Of a stretch of 64,000 nt of DNA, positions 10,923-18,404 are shown in pieces. The DNA is from Streptosporangium lutulentum. Lineage in GTDB: Bacteria; Actinomycetota; Actinomycetes; Streptosporangiales; Streptosporangiaceae. The translations under genes and the position numbers were made by a program. The stretch covers positions 496,001 to 560,000 of the forward strand of contig NZ_JAUSQU010000001.1 of assembly GCF_030811455.1 (NCBI RefSeq), given 5' to 3'. The notes below the pieces were generated by a model. That model searched no databases, was not told the origin of the DNA, and saw only the letters and a list, made by a program, of their open reading frames with translations. How positions within the stretch are numbered: position 1 is the stretch's first letter; each line of letters begins with the position of its first letter.

Positions 10923-11420
10923 ATGCGAGACCGGGCCGACTTCGAACGCTACGTGGAGCAGCGTTCGGCCCGTCTGCTGCAGACCGCCTACCTGCTGTGC
11001 CGGAACTGGGGCACCGCGGAGGACCTGCTGCAGACGGCTCTGGCCAAGGCGTGGCTGGCCTGGCGGCGGGTTGGCGACAATCCCGACCCGTACGTCTACC
11101 GCATCCTCGCCAACACCCACGCCTCCTGGTGGCGGCGCAGATGGCGAGGGGAGGTGCCCAGCGAGGTCCTGCCCGACGTGGCGGGGCAGGACGAGACGGG
11201 CGCGGTCGGGGCGCGTGAGGCGGTCCGGCAGGTTCTGGCCGGACTGCCGGACAAGCAGCGGGCCGTGGTCGTCCTGCGCTACTTCGCCGACCTGCCCGAC
11301 CCGCAGATCGCCGAGATCCTCGGCTGCTCGGCGGCGACCGTCCGCAGCCAGGCCAGCCGGGCCCTGGCCAGACTACGCGTCGATCCCGCGGCGATCGCCG
11401 CGATCACCACGGGGAGCTGA
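10923..11420 (+). CDS. SigE-family ECF RNA polymerase sigma factor
   Basis: A 165-residue extracytoplasmic-function sigma factor of the SigE-family type common in Streptomyces and relatives. Region sigma-2 (residues about 8-70) contains LLQTAYLLCRNWGTAEDLLQTALAKAW and the -10-recognising PDPYVYRILANTHASWWRRRW. Region sigma-4 (about 100-155) contains LPDKQRAVVVLRYFADLPDPQIAEILGCSAATVRSQASRALARLR with a helix-turn-helix. The start ATG is preceded by GAGGATCCCCGA. The following gene starts one base after this stop and is a candidate anti-sigma or effector membrane protein. The target regulon is not visible beyond a weak possible site at its own promoter. Confidence 0.93.
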   Translation: MRDRADFERYVEQRSARLLQTAYLLCRNWGTAEDLLQTALAKAWLAWRRVGDNPDPYVYRILANTHASWWRRRWRGEVPSEVLPDVAGQDETGAVGAREAVRQVLAGLPDKQRAVVVLRYFADLPDPQIAEILGCSAATVRSQASRALARLRVDPAAIAAITTGS

Positions 11421-11421
11421 G

Positions 11422-12183
11422 ATGACGATCACCGAATCCGAGCTGCGCGAGATCCTGACCGGGGAGGGACGCGAGGACCACCACAGGGGCGTGACCGTCG
11501 CCGACGTCGACCGGCGCGTCCGCGTGATCAGGCGCCGCCGCCTGCGGGTCATGAGTGCGATGGCAGGCCTGGGGATCGTCGCGGGCCTGGCGTTCGCCGT
11601 GCCGCGGGTGGAGAACACGATGGCGTCCGAGGACATTTGGACCGGCGTGATGACCCAGCCCACGAAGACGCCCAGGATCGTTTCCACCCCTGTGGGGGGA
11701 CCGGTGATCAAGGACGCGCTGGGCGGCAGGCGCTACAAGGAGGGCGGGGTTCGCAAGGGGTTCGTCGTCGCGAACAGATCCTCGCAGATCATGGTGAGGT
11801 TGTCGTGCTCCGGATCGCTGACCAAGGCCGCGCTCTGGATCGACGGAAAGCTCGTCAAGGCCGGCCCCTGTGGGGGAAAGAACCCTGTCGGCACCTACGC
11901 GCTCTGGTGGGAGGGACCACAGGACGACCGCGCTTCCAAGCACACCGTGACCGGCGCCGTACTGCAGGCCGGGGCACGTACCCCGGAACAGCTCTACGGC
12001 ACGGCGGACGTCGAGCACCTGCTGGCGGCGAGTGAGCCGTTCGACGTCACGTGGGATATCTCGGTCGATCGGATGGGTCCTCCGGAGTGCGTCAACAACG
12101 CCATCCAGGTCGACCCGGACACCGGAGAGATCGTCCGGCTCCGGTGTGAGGAGAAACCGACGACGCCTCCGAGCGTTCCCTGA
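11422..12183 (+). CDS. Single-pass membrane protein encoded with the SigE-family factor
   Basis: A 253-residue protein starting one base after the sigma-factor stop, so the two are very likely cotranscribed. Residues 1-43 are cytoplasmic and end in a basic cluster (RRRRLRVMS); residues about 44-60 form one membrane helix; the rest is an extracytoplasmic domain with two Cys in the middle (SCSGS and GPCGG) and two near the end (PECVN and RLRCEE), which could form disulfides. Membrane proteins paired this way with SigE-family factors are usually called anti-sigma-like, but I see no zinc-binding anti-sigma motif, so the role as regulator or effector is open. Confidence 0.75.
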   Translation: MTITESELREILTGEGREDHHRGVTVADVDRRVRVIRRRRLRVMSAMAGLGIVAGLAFAVPRVENTMASEDIWTGVMTQPTKTPRIVSTPVGGPVIKDALGGRRYKEGGVRKGFVVANRSSQIMVRLSCSGSLTKAALWIDGKLVKAGPCGGKNPVGTYALWWEGPQDDRASKHTVTGAVLQAGARTPEQLYGTADVEHLLAASEPFDVTWDISVDRMGPPECVNNAIQVDPDTGEIVRLRCEEKPTTPPSVP

Positions 12184-12194
12184 CGACGTGCCGC

Positions 12195-12956
12195 TCAGGC
12201 CGTCGCGAAGCTCTTCTCCCGCTGTACGGCCTGCTCGTACCGTTCGAGGAGCACGGTCGCGAGTTCCGGGGCGGCGCCGAGCACGTCGGCGACGACCTCG
12301 GCGCCCGCGGCCAGGGTCGTGGCGCGGATCCTGTCGGCGAAGTAGCCGGGGGCCAGCAGGTAGGGGGCCACGACCACCCGCGGAGCCCCGGCCTCGACGA
12401 GCCGCCGGACCTCCTGCTCGGGGGTGGGCTCGGCCGCCGAGGCGTAGGCGGTGGTCACCGACCACCAGCCGCGCCGTCCGGCCCACTCCCGGGCGACCTG
12501 GGCGACCGTCGCGTTGGCCCGCCGGTCGCTGGAGCCGGCCGAGACCAGCACCACGGCGGTGCCGGGATCACCGGCCTCCACCCCCGCCTCGGCCAGGCGC
12601 CGCTCCAGGGCGGTGACCAGCAGCGGGTGCGGGCCCAGGGTGGCGCCCCGGTGCACGCGCAGCAGAGGCCTGCGGGCCGTCACCTCGGCGAGCGCGCCGG
12701 GGATGTCCACGCGGCTGTGGTAGGCCTCGGTGAGCAGCAGCGGCAGCACCGCGGCCTCGGCCAGCCCGGACAGCGCCATGGGGAGCGTCGGGGGAGCGTG
12801 GTCGAGGTAGGCGGTGCGCACGGGGAGCTCCGGACGCGCCCGCCGCACGAGGTCGAGCAGCCTCTCCACCGTCGCGGCGGCGCGCGGGTCACGGGACCCG
12901 TGCGCCACCGCGACCAACGGGACCGTGGACGCGGTGCCGGGGGCACGCCACGTCAT
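12195..12956 (-). CDS. Sirohydrochlorin chelatase, CbiX/SirB type
   Basis: A 253-residue class II chelatase related to CbiX/SirB, which insert Fe2+ or Co2+ into sirohydrochlorin. The N-terminal motif LVAVAHGSRDPRAAATV carries the metal-binding His, and the duplicated half has VVLVSAGSSDRRANATV and APYLLAPGYFADRI. The ATG at 12956 overlaps the cysH stop by four bases (ATGA), so translation is coupled. Placing the siroheme-making step in the operon with the siroheme-dependent sulfite reductase makes iron insertion the likely reaction. The open frame extends upstream to 13181, but that part is only the shadow of cysH. The Ser in SAGSSD replaces the second-half His seen in some long CbiX proteins. 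Confidence 0.88.
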   Translation of the reverse strand: MTWRAPGTASTVPLVAVAHGSRDPRAAATVERLLDLVRRARPELPVRTAYLDHAPPTLPMALSGLAEAAVLPLLLTEAYHSRVDIPGALAEVTARRPLLRVHRGATLGPHPLLVTALERRLAEAGVEAGDPGTAVVLVSAGSSDRRANATVAQVAREWAGRRGWWSVTTAYASAAEPTPEQEVRRLVEAGAPRVVVAPYLLAPGYFADRIRATTLAAGAEVVADVLGAAPELATVLLERYEQAVQREKSFATA

Positions 12957-13684
12957 AGATGAAGACCGCATTCCGTCTTGCCCAGTCCGGCCCAGCGACC
13001 GCTGCGCGGGTCCTCTCCCGGAGCGACCTGGCGGGTGCAGGGGGCGCAGCCGATCGAGGGGTAGTTGTCGTAGTGCAGCGGGTTGATGAGCACGCCGTTG
13101 TCGGCCATGTAGTTGTCGACGTCTTCCTGCGTCCACGTGGCGATCGGGTTGATCTTGACCATCTGGCGCTTGGCGTCCCACTCCACGACCTTGACGCCGG
13201 CGCGGGTGCTGGCCTCGTCGCGGCGGATGCCGGAGACCCAGGCGAGGTACGGCTCCAGCGCCCGGTTGAGCGGCTCGACCTTGCGCAGGTAGCAGCAGAG
13301 GTCGGGGTTGCGCCCGAACAGGCGGGGGCCGAGGTCGCGCTCCTGCTCGGCGACCGTCCGGGACGGTTTCACGTCGATCACGTTCACGTCGTAGACCTGC
13401 TGGACGGCGTCACGGGTGCCGATCGTCTCGGCGAAGTGGTATCCGGTGTCGATGAACAGCACGTCCACGCCCGGCTTGACCCGGCTGACCAGGTCGATCA
13501 GCAGGGCGTCGCTCATGGAGGCGGTGAGGCAGAGCCGGTCGCCGAAGGTGGCCGCCGCCCAGCGGATGATCTCGCGGGCGGAGGCGTCCTCCAGGAACCG
13601 CCCGGCCGACTCGACGATGTCCTGCAGGTCGAACGCGCCGCGCTGTTGCCGTAATCCGACTTCGACGTCCACCAGGCTGGTCAT
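12953..13684 (-). CDS. cysH: Adenylylsulfate (APS) reductase
   Basis: A 243-residue assimilatory APS reductase that reduces adenylylsulfate to sulfite. The iron-sulfur cysteines are all present: Cys130-Cys131 in DLCCYLRK and Cys213/Cys216 in GCAPCTR, which marks it as the [4Fe-4S] APS-using type rather than the PAPS-only enzyme. The catalytic C-terminal Cys239 lies in KTECGLH. The substrate loop SMSDALLIDL and the DTGYHF motif are also visible. Its ATG overlaps the stop of the 47-aa zinc-ribbon gene by four bases and its stop overlaps the chelatase start by four bases. No cysDN or ATP sulfurylase gene is in the window. Confidence 0.95.
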   Translation of the reverse strand: MTSLVDVEVGLRQQRGAFDLQDIVESAGRFLEDASAREIIRWAAATFGDRLCLTASMSDALLIDLVSRVKPGVDVLFIDTGYHFAETIGTRDAVQQVYDVNVIDVKPSRTVAEQERDLGPRLFGRNPDLCCYLRKVEPLNRALEPYLAWVSGIRRDEASTRAGVKVVEWDAKRQMVKINPIATWTQEDVDNYMADNGVLINPLHYDNYPSIGCAPCTRQVAPGEDPRSGRWAGLGKTECGLHL

Positions 13685-13824
13685 GATCGCACTCCGATTC
13701 CCAGAAACTTCAGCTTGAAAGCGCGGACGCAGGAGCGGCAGTACCAGCCGCCGTCACCTTCATAGGGTTCGAGGTCCTCGTCACCGCAGTAGGGGCAGTG
13801 GAAGGGAACCGCTCGCTCGGTCAT
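13681..13824 (-). CDS. 47-residue zinc-ribbon protein inside the sulfur operon
   Basis: This short gene fills the space between sir and cysH exactly. Its ATG (13824) overlaps the sir stop by four bases and its TGA overlaps the cysH ATG by four bases, so it is translated as part of the operon. The protein has two cysteine pairs, CPYC at residues 10-13 and CRSC at 29-32, separated by an acidic stretch and an aromatic WY: a small rubredoxin-like or zinc-ribbon knuckle. The tail is basic (FKLKFLGIGVR). Streptomyces sulfur clusters have a small gene at this position. Function is unknown; a metal- or Fe-S-transfer or redox-partner role is only an inference. Confidence 0.85.
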   Translation of the reverse strand: MTERAVPFHCPYCGDEDLEPYEGDGGWYCRSCVRAFKLKFLGIGVRS

Positions 13825-15503
13825 TTGAGGTCCGCCTCGTCGGCGCGCTGAACCCAGTCGGCGAAGGTCTCGCCCTCGTCCTTCTGCTTCTCGAAGTTCG
13901 TGACGACGCGCTCCACGTAGTCGGGCAGCTCCTCGGCGGTGGCCTTCAGCCCGCGCACCTTGCGGCCGAAGCCCGGGTTGACGCCCAGCGAGCCGCCCAG
14001 GTGGACCTGGAAGCCCTCGACCTGCTCACCCTTGTCGTTGACGACGAGCTGGCCCTTGAGGCCGATGTCGGCGACCTGGATCCGGGCGCAGGAGTTGGGG
14101 CAGCCGTTGACGTTGATGGTCAGCGGGTCCTTGAAGTCCGGGAGGCGCTCCTCCAGCTCGTCGATCAGGTTGGCCGCGAGGGCCTTGGTCTCGACGATCG
14201 CCAGCTTGCAGAACTCGATGCCGGTACAGGCCATCGTCTGGCGGCGGAAGGTGGAGGGCTTGACCCGCAGGTCGTTGGCCTCCAGCTCGGCGACGATGCT
14301 GTCGACCTGGCCGGGAGCCACGTCGAGGATGACCATCTTCTGCTCGACCGTGGTGTGCACCCGGTCCGAGCCGTGCCGCTCGGCGATGTCGGCGATCAGG
14401 TTCAGCTTGTCGCCGTCGAGGCGGCCGACCTTGGGGGCGAAGCCGACGTAGAAGTTGCCGTCCTTCTGCTCGAAGACGCCCACGTGGTCCCTGCGCCCGC
14501 CGCGCGGCTGCTCGGGCGCGGGGCCGTCGGGCAGGGCGTGGCCGAGGTACTCCGTCTCGAGGATCTCCCTGAACTTCTCCGGGCCCCAGTCGTTGATGAG
14601 GAACTTGATCCGGGCCCGGTGCCGCAGGCGGCGGTAGCCGTAGTCACGGAAGATGCCGATCACGCCGCCGTAGGCGGGGGCGACCTGCTCGGGGGTCAGG
14701 AAGACGCCCAGTCGCTTGGCCAGCATGGGATTGGTGGACAGACCGCCGCCCACCCACAGGTCGTAGCCCTTCTCGCCCTGCTCGTTGACGACGCCCACGA
14801 ACGCCACGTCGTTGATCTCGTGCACGGTGCAGTGCGCCGGGCAGCCGCTCAGCGCGGACTTGAACTTGCGCGGCAGGTTGGAGAACGCGGGGTTGCCGAT
14901 GTAGGTGTCGTAGATCTCGCGGATCAGCTCGGTCGGGTCGATGAGCTCCTCGGTGTCGATCCCGGCCAGCGGGCAGCCCAGGATGACGCGCGGGGTGTCG
15001 CCGCAGGCCTCGGTGGTCGACAGGCCCACCGACTCCAGCCGCTCCCAGATGTCCGGGACGGCCTCGATCTCGATCCAGTGGAGCTGGATGTTCTGCCGGT
15101 CGGTGACGTCCGCGGTGCCCCGGCCGTAGAGGTTGGAGATGTCGGCGATGACGCGCAGCTGCGCCAGGTTGAGCCGGCCGCCGTCGATCCTGACCCGGAG
15201 CATGAAGTAGCGGTCGTCGAGCTCCTCCGGCTCCAGGATCGCGGTCTTGCCGCCGTCGATCCCGGGCTTGCGCTGGGTGTAGAGCCCGTACCAGCGCATC
15301 CGGCCCCGCAGGTCGGCCGGGTCGATGGAGTCGAAGCCGCGCTTGGAGTAGATGTCGATGATCCGCTGACGGACGTTGAGCCCGTCGTCGTTCTTCTTGT
15401 TCTCTTCGTTCTTGTTCAGAGGCTCGCTGTAGCCGAGAGCCCACTGACCTTCGCCGCGCGGGCGCTTGTGATGGCGGTTGGCAGGCCGGGCCGGGGTCGT
15501 CAT
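13821..15503 (-). CDS. sir: Ferredoxin-dependent sulfite reductase (nitrite/sulfite reductase family)
   Basis: A 560-residue siroheme and [4Fe-4S] enzyme reducing sulfite to sulfide with ferredoxin. The cluster and siroheme ligands are Cys426 and Cys432 (ACTGIEFC) and Cys468 and Cys472 (NGCPNSC). The Tyr72 (RWYGLYTQ) and Cys167 (EACGDTPR) positions that form the Tyr-Cys cross-link in mycobacterial NirA are both conserved, supporting sulfite rather than nitrite as substrate. The ATG at 15503 follows AAAAGGACG; an in-frame GTG at 15545 would add 14 unlikely residues. It is the first structural gene of a four-gene coupled operon and lies behind a leader peptide and hairpins. Confidence 0.95.
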   Translation of the reverse strand: MTTPARPANRHHKRPRGEGQWALGYSEPLNKNEENKKNDDGLNVRQRIIDIYSKRGFDSIDPADLRGRMRWYGLYTQRKPGIDGGKTAILEPEELDDRYFMLRVRIDGGRLNLAQLRVIADISNLYGRGTADVTDRQNIQLHWIEIEAVPDIWERLESVGLSTTEACGDTPRVILGCPLAGIDTEELIDPTELIREIYDTYIGNPAFSNLPRKFKSALSGCPAHCTVHEINDVAFVGVVNEQGEKGYDLWVGGGLSTNPMLAKRLGVFLTPEQVAPAYGGVIGIFRDYGYRRLRHRARIKFLINDWGPEKFREILETEYLGHALPDGPAPEQPRGGRRDHVGVFEQKDGNFYVGFAPKVGRLDGDKLNLIADIAERHGSDRVHTTVEQKMVILDVAPGQVDSIVAELEANDLRVKPSTFRRQTMACTGIEFCKLAIVETKALAANLIDELEERLPDFKDPLTINVNGCPNSCARIQVADIGLKGQLVVNDKGEQVEGFQVHLGGSLGVNPGFGRKVRGLKATAEELPDYVERVVTNFEKQKDEGETFADWVQRADEADLK

Positions 15504-15549
15504 GTGCGCGTCCTTTTGTTGCTCGATGGAATGATTTCCGGACACGCAC

Positions 15550-15600
15550 AGGCGGCACCTCCCGCCTCATCGTTGAGTGCGGGGGTCGATTACTCAAACG
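15550..15600 (-). promoter_or_regulatory. Two RNA hairpins between the leader peptide and sir
   Basis: On the minus strand the leader between the peptide stop and sir holds two dyads. The first pairs TTGAGT with ACTCAA (15573-15578 and 15592-15597) around a 13-base loop. The second pairs AGGCGG with CCGCCT (15550-15555 and 15562-15567) around a six-base loop. Neither is followed by a clear U tract, so translational masking or Rho-type control is as likely as intrinsic termination. Confidence 0.5.
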
Positions 15601-15650
15601 AGGACGCCTGTCACGCGGCCGAGCTGGATGAAATCAGCAGAGGGCGACGA

Positions 15651-15734
15651 TCAACGGACGTCACAACAGATGGCACTGCGGACACGCAGAAGGTCGACGT
15701 GGCGTCGCACGACGAGCAATGGGTCCACTGGCAT
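15651..15734 (-). CDS. 27-residue leader peptide of the sulfur operon
   Basis: An ATG at 15734 opens a 27-codon frame ending with TGA at 15651-15653. It contains RRHVDLLRVRSAICC, the hallmark of the short 'putative leader peptides' found upstream of sulfur genes in Streptomyces and related actinobacteria. It ends in two consecutive cysteine codons (residues 23-24), both TGT, a rare choice in this GC-rich DNA. The start is probably leaderless, since a -10 hexamer ends seven bases before the ATG. The position, 148 bp before sir, and the tandem Cys codons suggest that cysteine-limited ribosome stalling alters the downstream hairpins. Confidence 0.85.
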   Translation of the reverse strand: MPVDPLLVVRRHVDLLRVRSAICCDVR

Positions 15735-15741
15735 GTCTCAG

Positions 15742-15770
15742 ACGATACCCTGGTGGCCCGAGATGTCCAA
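15742..15770 (-). promoter_or_regulatory. Promoter of the leader peptide and sulfur operon
   Basis: On the minus strand TTGGAC (complement of 15765-15770) and TATCGT (complement of 15742-15747) are separated by exactly 17 bp. The -10 ends seven bases before the leader ATG, predicting a leaderless transcript. This is one of the best sigma-70-like promoters in the window. Confidence 0.75.
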
Positions 15771-15776
15771 TGTCCG

Positions 15777-15791
15777 GTCCAAATTCTGGAC
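15777..15791. promoter_or_regulatory. Short dyad just upstream of the sulfur promoter
   Basis: A perfect inverted repeat GTCCA-N5-TGGAC lies directly upstream of the -35 element, and GTCC-type half sites are repeated nearby (ATGTCCAATGTCC). A 15-bp T-N11-A-like dyad at this place would suit a LysR-type sulfur regulator, but no regulator gene is adjacent. Confidence 0.35.
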
Positions 15792-15834
15792 GGAAACGTG
15801 GTCTTGGCCTTGTCGAGGCCGGTCCGCCGCAGCC

Positions 15835-15990
15835 CTACCCTTGCCGGGGCCAGCCCAGCGGTGACTCCCTGGGCCCCTCGGCCTGCTCGGCGGCCTGGTG
15901 CTGGCAGTCGCACCACGAGCCTCCCCGGCACTCCTCGTGCCTTCGCTCCTTGCACTCATTGCAGATCACCCTTCCATTGTGCGACTCCAC
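15835..15990 (-). CDS. 51-residue Cys/His-rich small protein
   Basis: A GTG at 15990, preceded by CTGGAGGGAAC at good spacing, starts a 51-residue frame. It carries C-x2-C at residues 10-13, then His18, Cys21, C-x-C at 27-29 and His31 (VICNECKERRHEECRGG then SWCDCQH), a compact zinc-binding pattern; the C-terminal half is polar and probably disordered. Similar small proteins with a GSWCDCQH core occur in Streptomyces genomes near sulfur genes, from memory rather than a search. It ends about 65 bp before the sulfur-operon promoter and is on the same strand, so it may belong to the same region functionally, but it has its own translation signal. Confidence 0.75.
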   Translation of the reverse strand: MESHNGRVICNECKERRHEECRGGSWCDCQHQAAEQAEGPRESPLGWPRQG

Positions 15991-16052
15991 GCGGCCGTTC
16001 CCTCCAGAACATCCCTCGGTTACCCTTGCCGGAGCCGGAACGAGGAGGCGCC

Positions 16053-16877
16053 GTGGGCCTGATGGACGAGCTGATGGCGGATCTGCGCGCCGAGACCGCC
16101 GAGCTCGACGCCATGATCCAGGGGCTCGACGCGACCGCCTGGGAGCTTCCGACGCCGGCCGAGGGCTGGGCCGTACGAGACCAGATCAGTCACCTCGCCT
16201 GGTTCGACGACGCCGCCACCGTCTCGGTGACCGATCCCGAGAGGTTCCGCGCCGCCCTGCCCGCCTTCCTCGCCCGCGGGCACGCCGGGGTGGACGAGCT
16301 GGCCGCCGCCTCGCGCGACCTCCCCGCCGCCTCGGTCCACGACTGGTTCCGTGCGGCCAGGGCCCGCAGCCTGGAGGCCTTCGCCCGGCTGGAGCCGGGG
16401 ACCAGACCGCCCTGGTACGGGCCCGACATGTCGGCGGCGTCCTTCGTCACCGCGCGGCTGATGGAGACCTGGGCCCACGGGCAGGACGTGGCGGACGCCC
16501 TCGGCGTCGCGCGGACGCCGACCGCCAGGCTCAGGCACGTGGCGACGCTCGGGGTGCGCGCCATGCCGTACGGCTTCGCGATACGCGGCCTGCCGGCGCC
16601 GGCGCGTCCGGTGCGGGTGGAGCTGACGGCGCCCGACGGCTCACCGTGGTCGGCGGGTCCCGAGGGCGCGGAGGACACGGTCGAGGGGACGATGCTCGAT
16701 TTCTGCCTCCTGGTGGTCCAGCGGCGCCACCTCGCCGACACCTCCCTGAAGGTGCGCGGCACGACCGCGGAGACCTGGACGGCCGTCGCCCAGGCGTTCG
16801 CGGGACCGCCGGGCGGCGGGCGGGCGCCCCTCAGATCGGCGATCACCCCATCGGGGATTTCCCAGGGGAATACCTGA
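16053..16877 (+). CDS. DinB/mycothiol-maleylpyruvate isomerase-like metal-binding protein (TIGR03084 family)
   Basis: A 274-residue protein of the mycothiol-dependent DinB-like group. The N-terminal four-helix bundle contains the metal-ligand histidine in VRDQISHLAWFDDAA (about residue 48) and a second HGQDVADALG region near residue 150 with METWAHGQDV. A C-terminal sterol-carrier-like domain follows (about 180-260). Members are thought to bind a divalent metal and transfer or isomerise mycothiol adducts; the substrate of this subgroup is unknown. The GTG at 16053 is preceded by GAGGAGG at correct spacing. The gene is unlinked in function to its neighbours as far as I can see. Confidence 0.85.
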   Translation: MGLMDELMADLRAETAELDAMIQGLDATAWELPTPAEGWAVRDQISHLAWFDDAATVSVTDPERFRAALPAFLARGHAGVDELAAASRDLPAASVHDWFRAARARSLEAFARLEPGTRPPWYGPDMSAASFVTARLMETWAHGQDVADALGVARTPTARLRHVATLGVRAMPYGFAIRGLPAPARPVRVELTAPDGSPWSAGPEGAEDTVEGTMLDFCLLVVQRRHLADTSLKVRGTTAETWTAVAQAFAGPPGGGRAPLRSAITPSGISQGNT

Positions 16878-16913
16878 TAGAGCCAGGTGAATCCGGTCTG
16901 AGATGATTTGATC

Positions 16914-17312
16914 ATGCGGACCTTGCTGAACGTCATCTGGCTGGTGTTCGCCGGCATCTGGCTGGCGATCGCCTACGTCCTCGCGGGCATTATCTGTTGT
17001 GTCCTAATTATTACTATTCCGTTTGGTATTGCATCCTTTCGGATCGCCGCCTACGCGCTGTGGCCTTTCGGCCGGACCGTGGTCCGCGATCCCGACGCGG
17101 GCGTGTTCTCTCTCATCGGCAACGTGATCTGGTTCGTCGTGGCCGGGGTCTGGCTGGCGATCGGGCACGTGCTGACCTCGATCCCGCTCTTCCTGTCGAT
17201 CATCGGCATCCCGCTGGCCGTCGCGAACATCAAACTGATTCCGGTCTCACTGCTGCCACTGGGCGCCCGGATCGTCGACGTGAACGAGGCTGAGACGTTT
17301 TATCGCAGGTAG
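16914..17312 (+). CDS. yccF: YccF domain membrane protein
   Basis: A 132-residue inner-membrane protein with the duplicated YccF module: two similar blocks, NVIWLVFAGIWLAIAYVLAG at the start and NVIWFVVAGVWLAIGHVLTS around residue 70, each followed by a second hydrophobic helix and a GI-L--A/IPFGIA type turn. Four membrane helices are predicted. Function is unknown in all species. A patch at about 16987-17040 uses AT-rich codons (ATT, TGT, CTA, ACT, GGT, TTT) quite unlike the rest of the gene and window. The ATG at 16914 has no strong ribosome site; a TTG at 16908 is possible. Confidence 0.9.
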   Translation: MRTLLNVIWLVFAGIWLAIAYVLAGIICCVLIITIPFGIASFRIAAYALWPFGRTVVRDPDAGVFSLIGNVIWFVVAGVWLAIGHVLTSIPLFLSIIGIPLAVANIKLIPVSLLPLGARIVDVNEAETFYRR

Positions 17313-17423
17313 TCCGGTAAGTTAACCCGAAAATCGATTGTTTGGCCTGGTTGGCCGACACGAGATTCGATCGTTGCGAGCCGGGCTCGTGATCAAGCGT
17401 GGCTAGGAATACCGTTGTGTGGC

Positions 17424-18389
17424 ATGACGTCCACTGATGCCTCGGCGCAGAGGCCTGGGCCCAAGAGGCGCTCCACTCGTGGGCGCAGGGCCAGGCTGCG
17501 CGCCGGACTCTCCTGGGTCCGGGGGACGGGCACCTGGGCGTTGGCCAGCGCCACCACGAACGCGGGCGTCGCCTACCGGGTCACCGGCCTGGCCGGTGAG
17601 GCGGCCTTCTTCGCGCTGCTGTCGCTGCCGCCCTTCGTGCTCGGCCTGATCGGCGTGCTCGGCCAGCTCACCAAGATCTTCGGTCCCGAGACGGTGAAGG
17701 ACGTCAGCGTCTGGATCGAGACCCAGGCCCACCTGCTGTTCACCGACAACGCCGTCGACACCGTCGTCACCCCTCTCGTCCAGGACGTTCTGAAGCCCGA
17801 GAACAAGGTGTCGCTGATCTCCCTGGGCTTCGTGCTGGCACTCTGGTCGGGTTCGCGGGCGTTGTTCGTCTACGTCGACCTGATCTCGGTCGCCTACGGG
17901 CTCGGCGAGGAGCGCGGCATCATCCGCACCCGCCTGATGTCCTTCGGGTTCTACCTCGCGGGCCTGCTGATCGGGCTGGTCGTCATGCCCGTCCTCGTCC
18001 TCGGCCCCGCGGCGCTGCGGGGCGCGCTGCCCCACGACTACGCCGTTCTGGTCGACATCCTCTACTGGCCGGTGGTCGTCATCGGCTCGGTCTTCTTCCT
18101 CACCCTGCTCTACCACGTGAGCGTTCCGGTGCGTACGCGATGGTGGCGGGAGCTGCCGGGGGCGGTGCTCGCCCTGATCATCTGGATCGCCTGCGCCGCC
18201 GTGCTGCGCGCGGTGCTCGCCGCCTGGTTCTCCCCGGTCTCCATCTACGGCTCGCTCGCCGCGCCGATCGCGATGCTGCTCTGGCTCTACATCACCGCGC
18301 TGGCGGTGCTCATCGGGGCCATACTCAACGCCGAGGTGGATCGGCTCTGGCCCGCCGGAGGCACAAGCCGCCTCAGCCGTATCGGGTAG
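17424..18389 (+). CDS. YihY/BrkB family membrane protein
   Basis: A 321-residue multi-pass membrane protein of the YihY (virulence factor BrkB) family. After a basic N-terminus (residues 1-30) come about six membrane helices; typical landmarks are LAGEAAFFALLSLPPFVLGLIG, LWSGSRALFVYVDLISVAYG, and the C-terminal YGSLAAPIAMLLWLYITALAVLIGAILNAEVDR. Although once annotated as ribonuclease BN, this family is not an RNase; transport or envelope roles are suspected. The ATG at 17424 is chosen over a TTG at 17415. Its 3' end runs up to the glyA leader, and the glyA promoter probably lies in its last codons. Confidence 0.9.
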   Translation: MTSTDASAQRPGPKRRSTRGRRARLRAGLSWVRGTGTWALASATTNAGVAYRVTGLAGEAAFFALLSLPPFVLGLIGVLGQLTKIFGPETVKDVSVWIETQAHLLFTDNAVDTVVTPLVQDVLKPENKVSLISLGFVLALWSGSRALFVYVDLISVAYGLGEERGIIRTRLMSFGFYLAGLLIGLVVMPVLVLGPAALRGALPHDYAVLVDILYWPVVVIGSVFFLTLLYHVSVPVRTRWWRELPGAVLALIIWIACAAVLRAVLAAWFSPVSIYGSLAAPIAMLLWLYITALAVLIGAILNAEVDRLWPAGGTSRLSRIG

Positions 18390-18404
18390 TCCGCTATCGT
18401 CTAG

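Noticed and set aside
14001-16053. Long plus-strand extension upstream of the TIGR03084 protein
   Set aside because: It is antisense to sulfite reductase; the real start is the GTG at 16053 with GGAGG.
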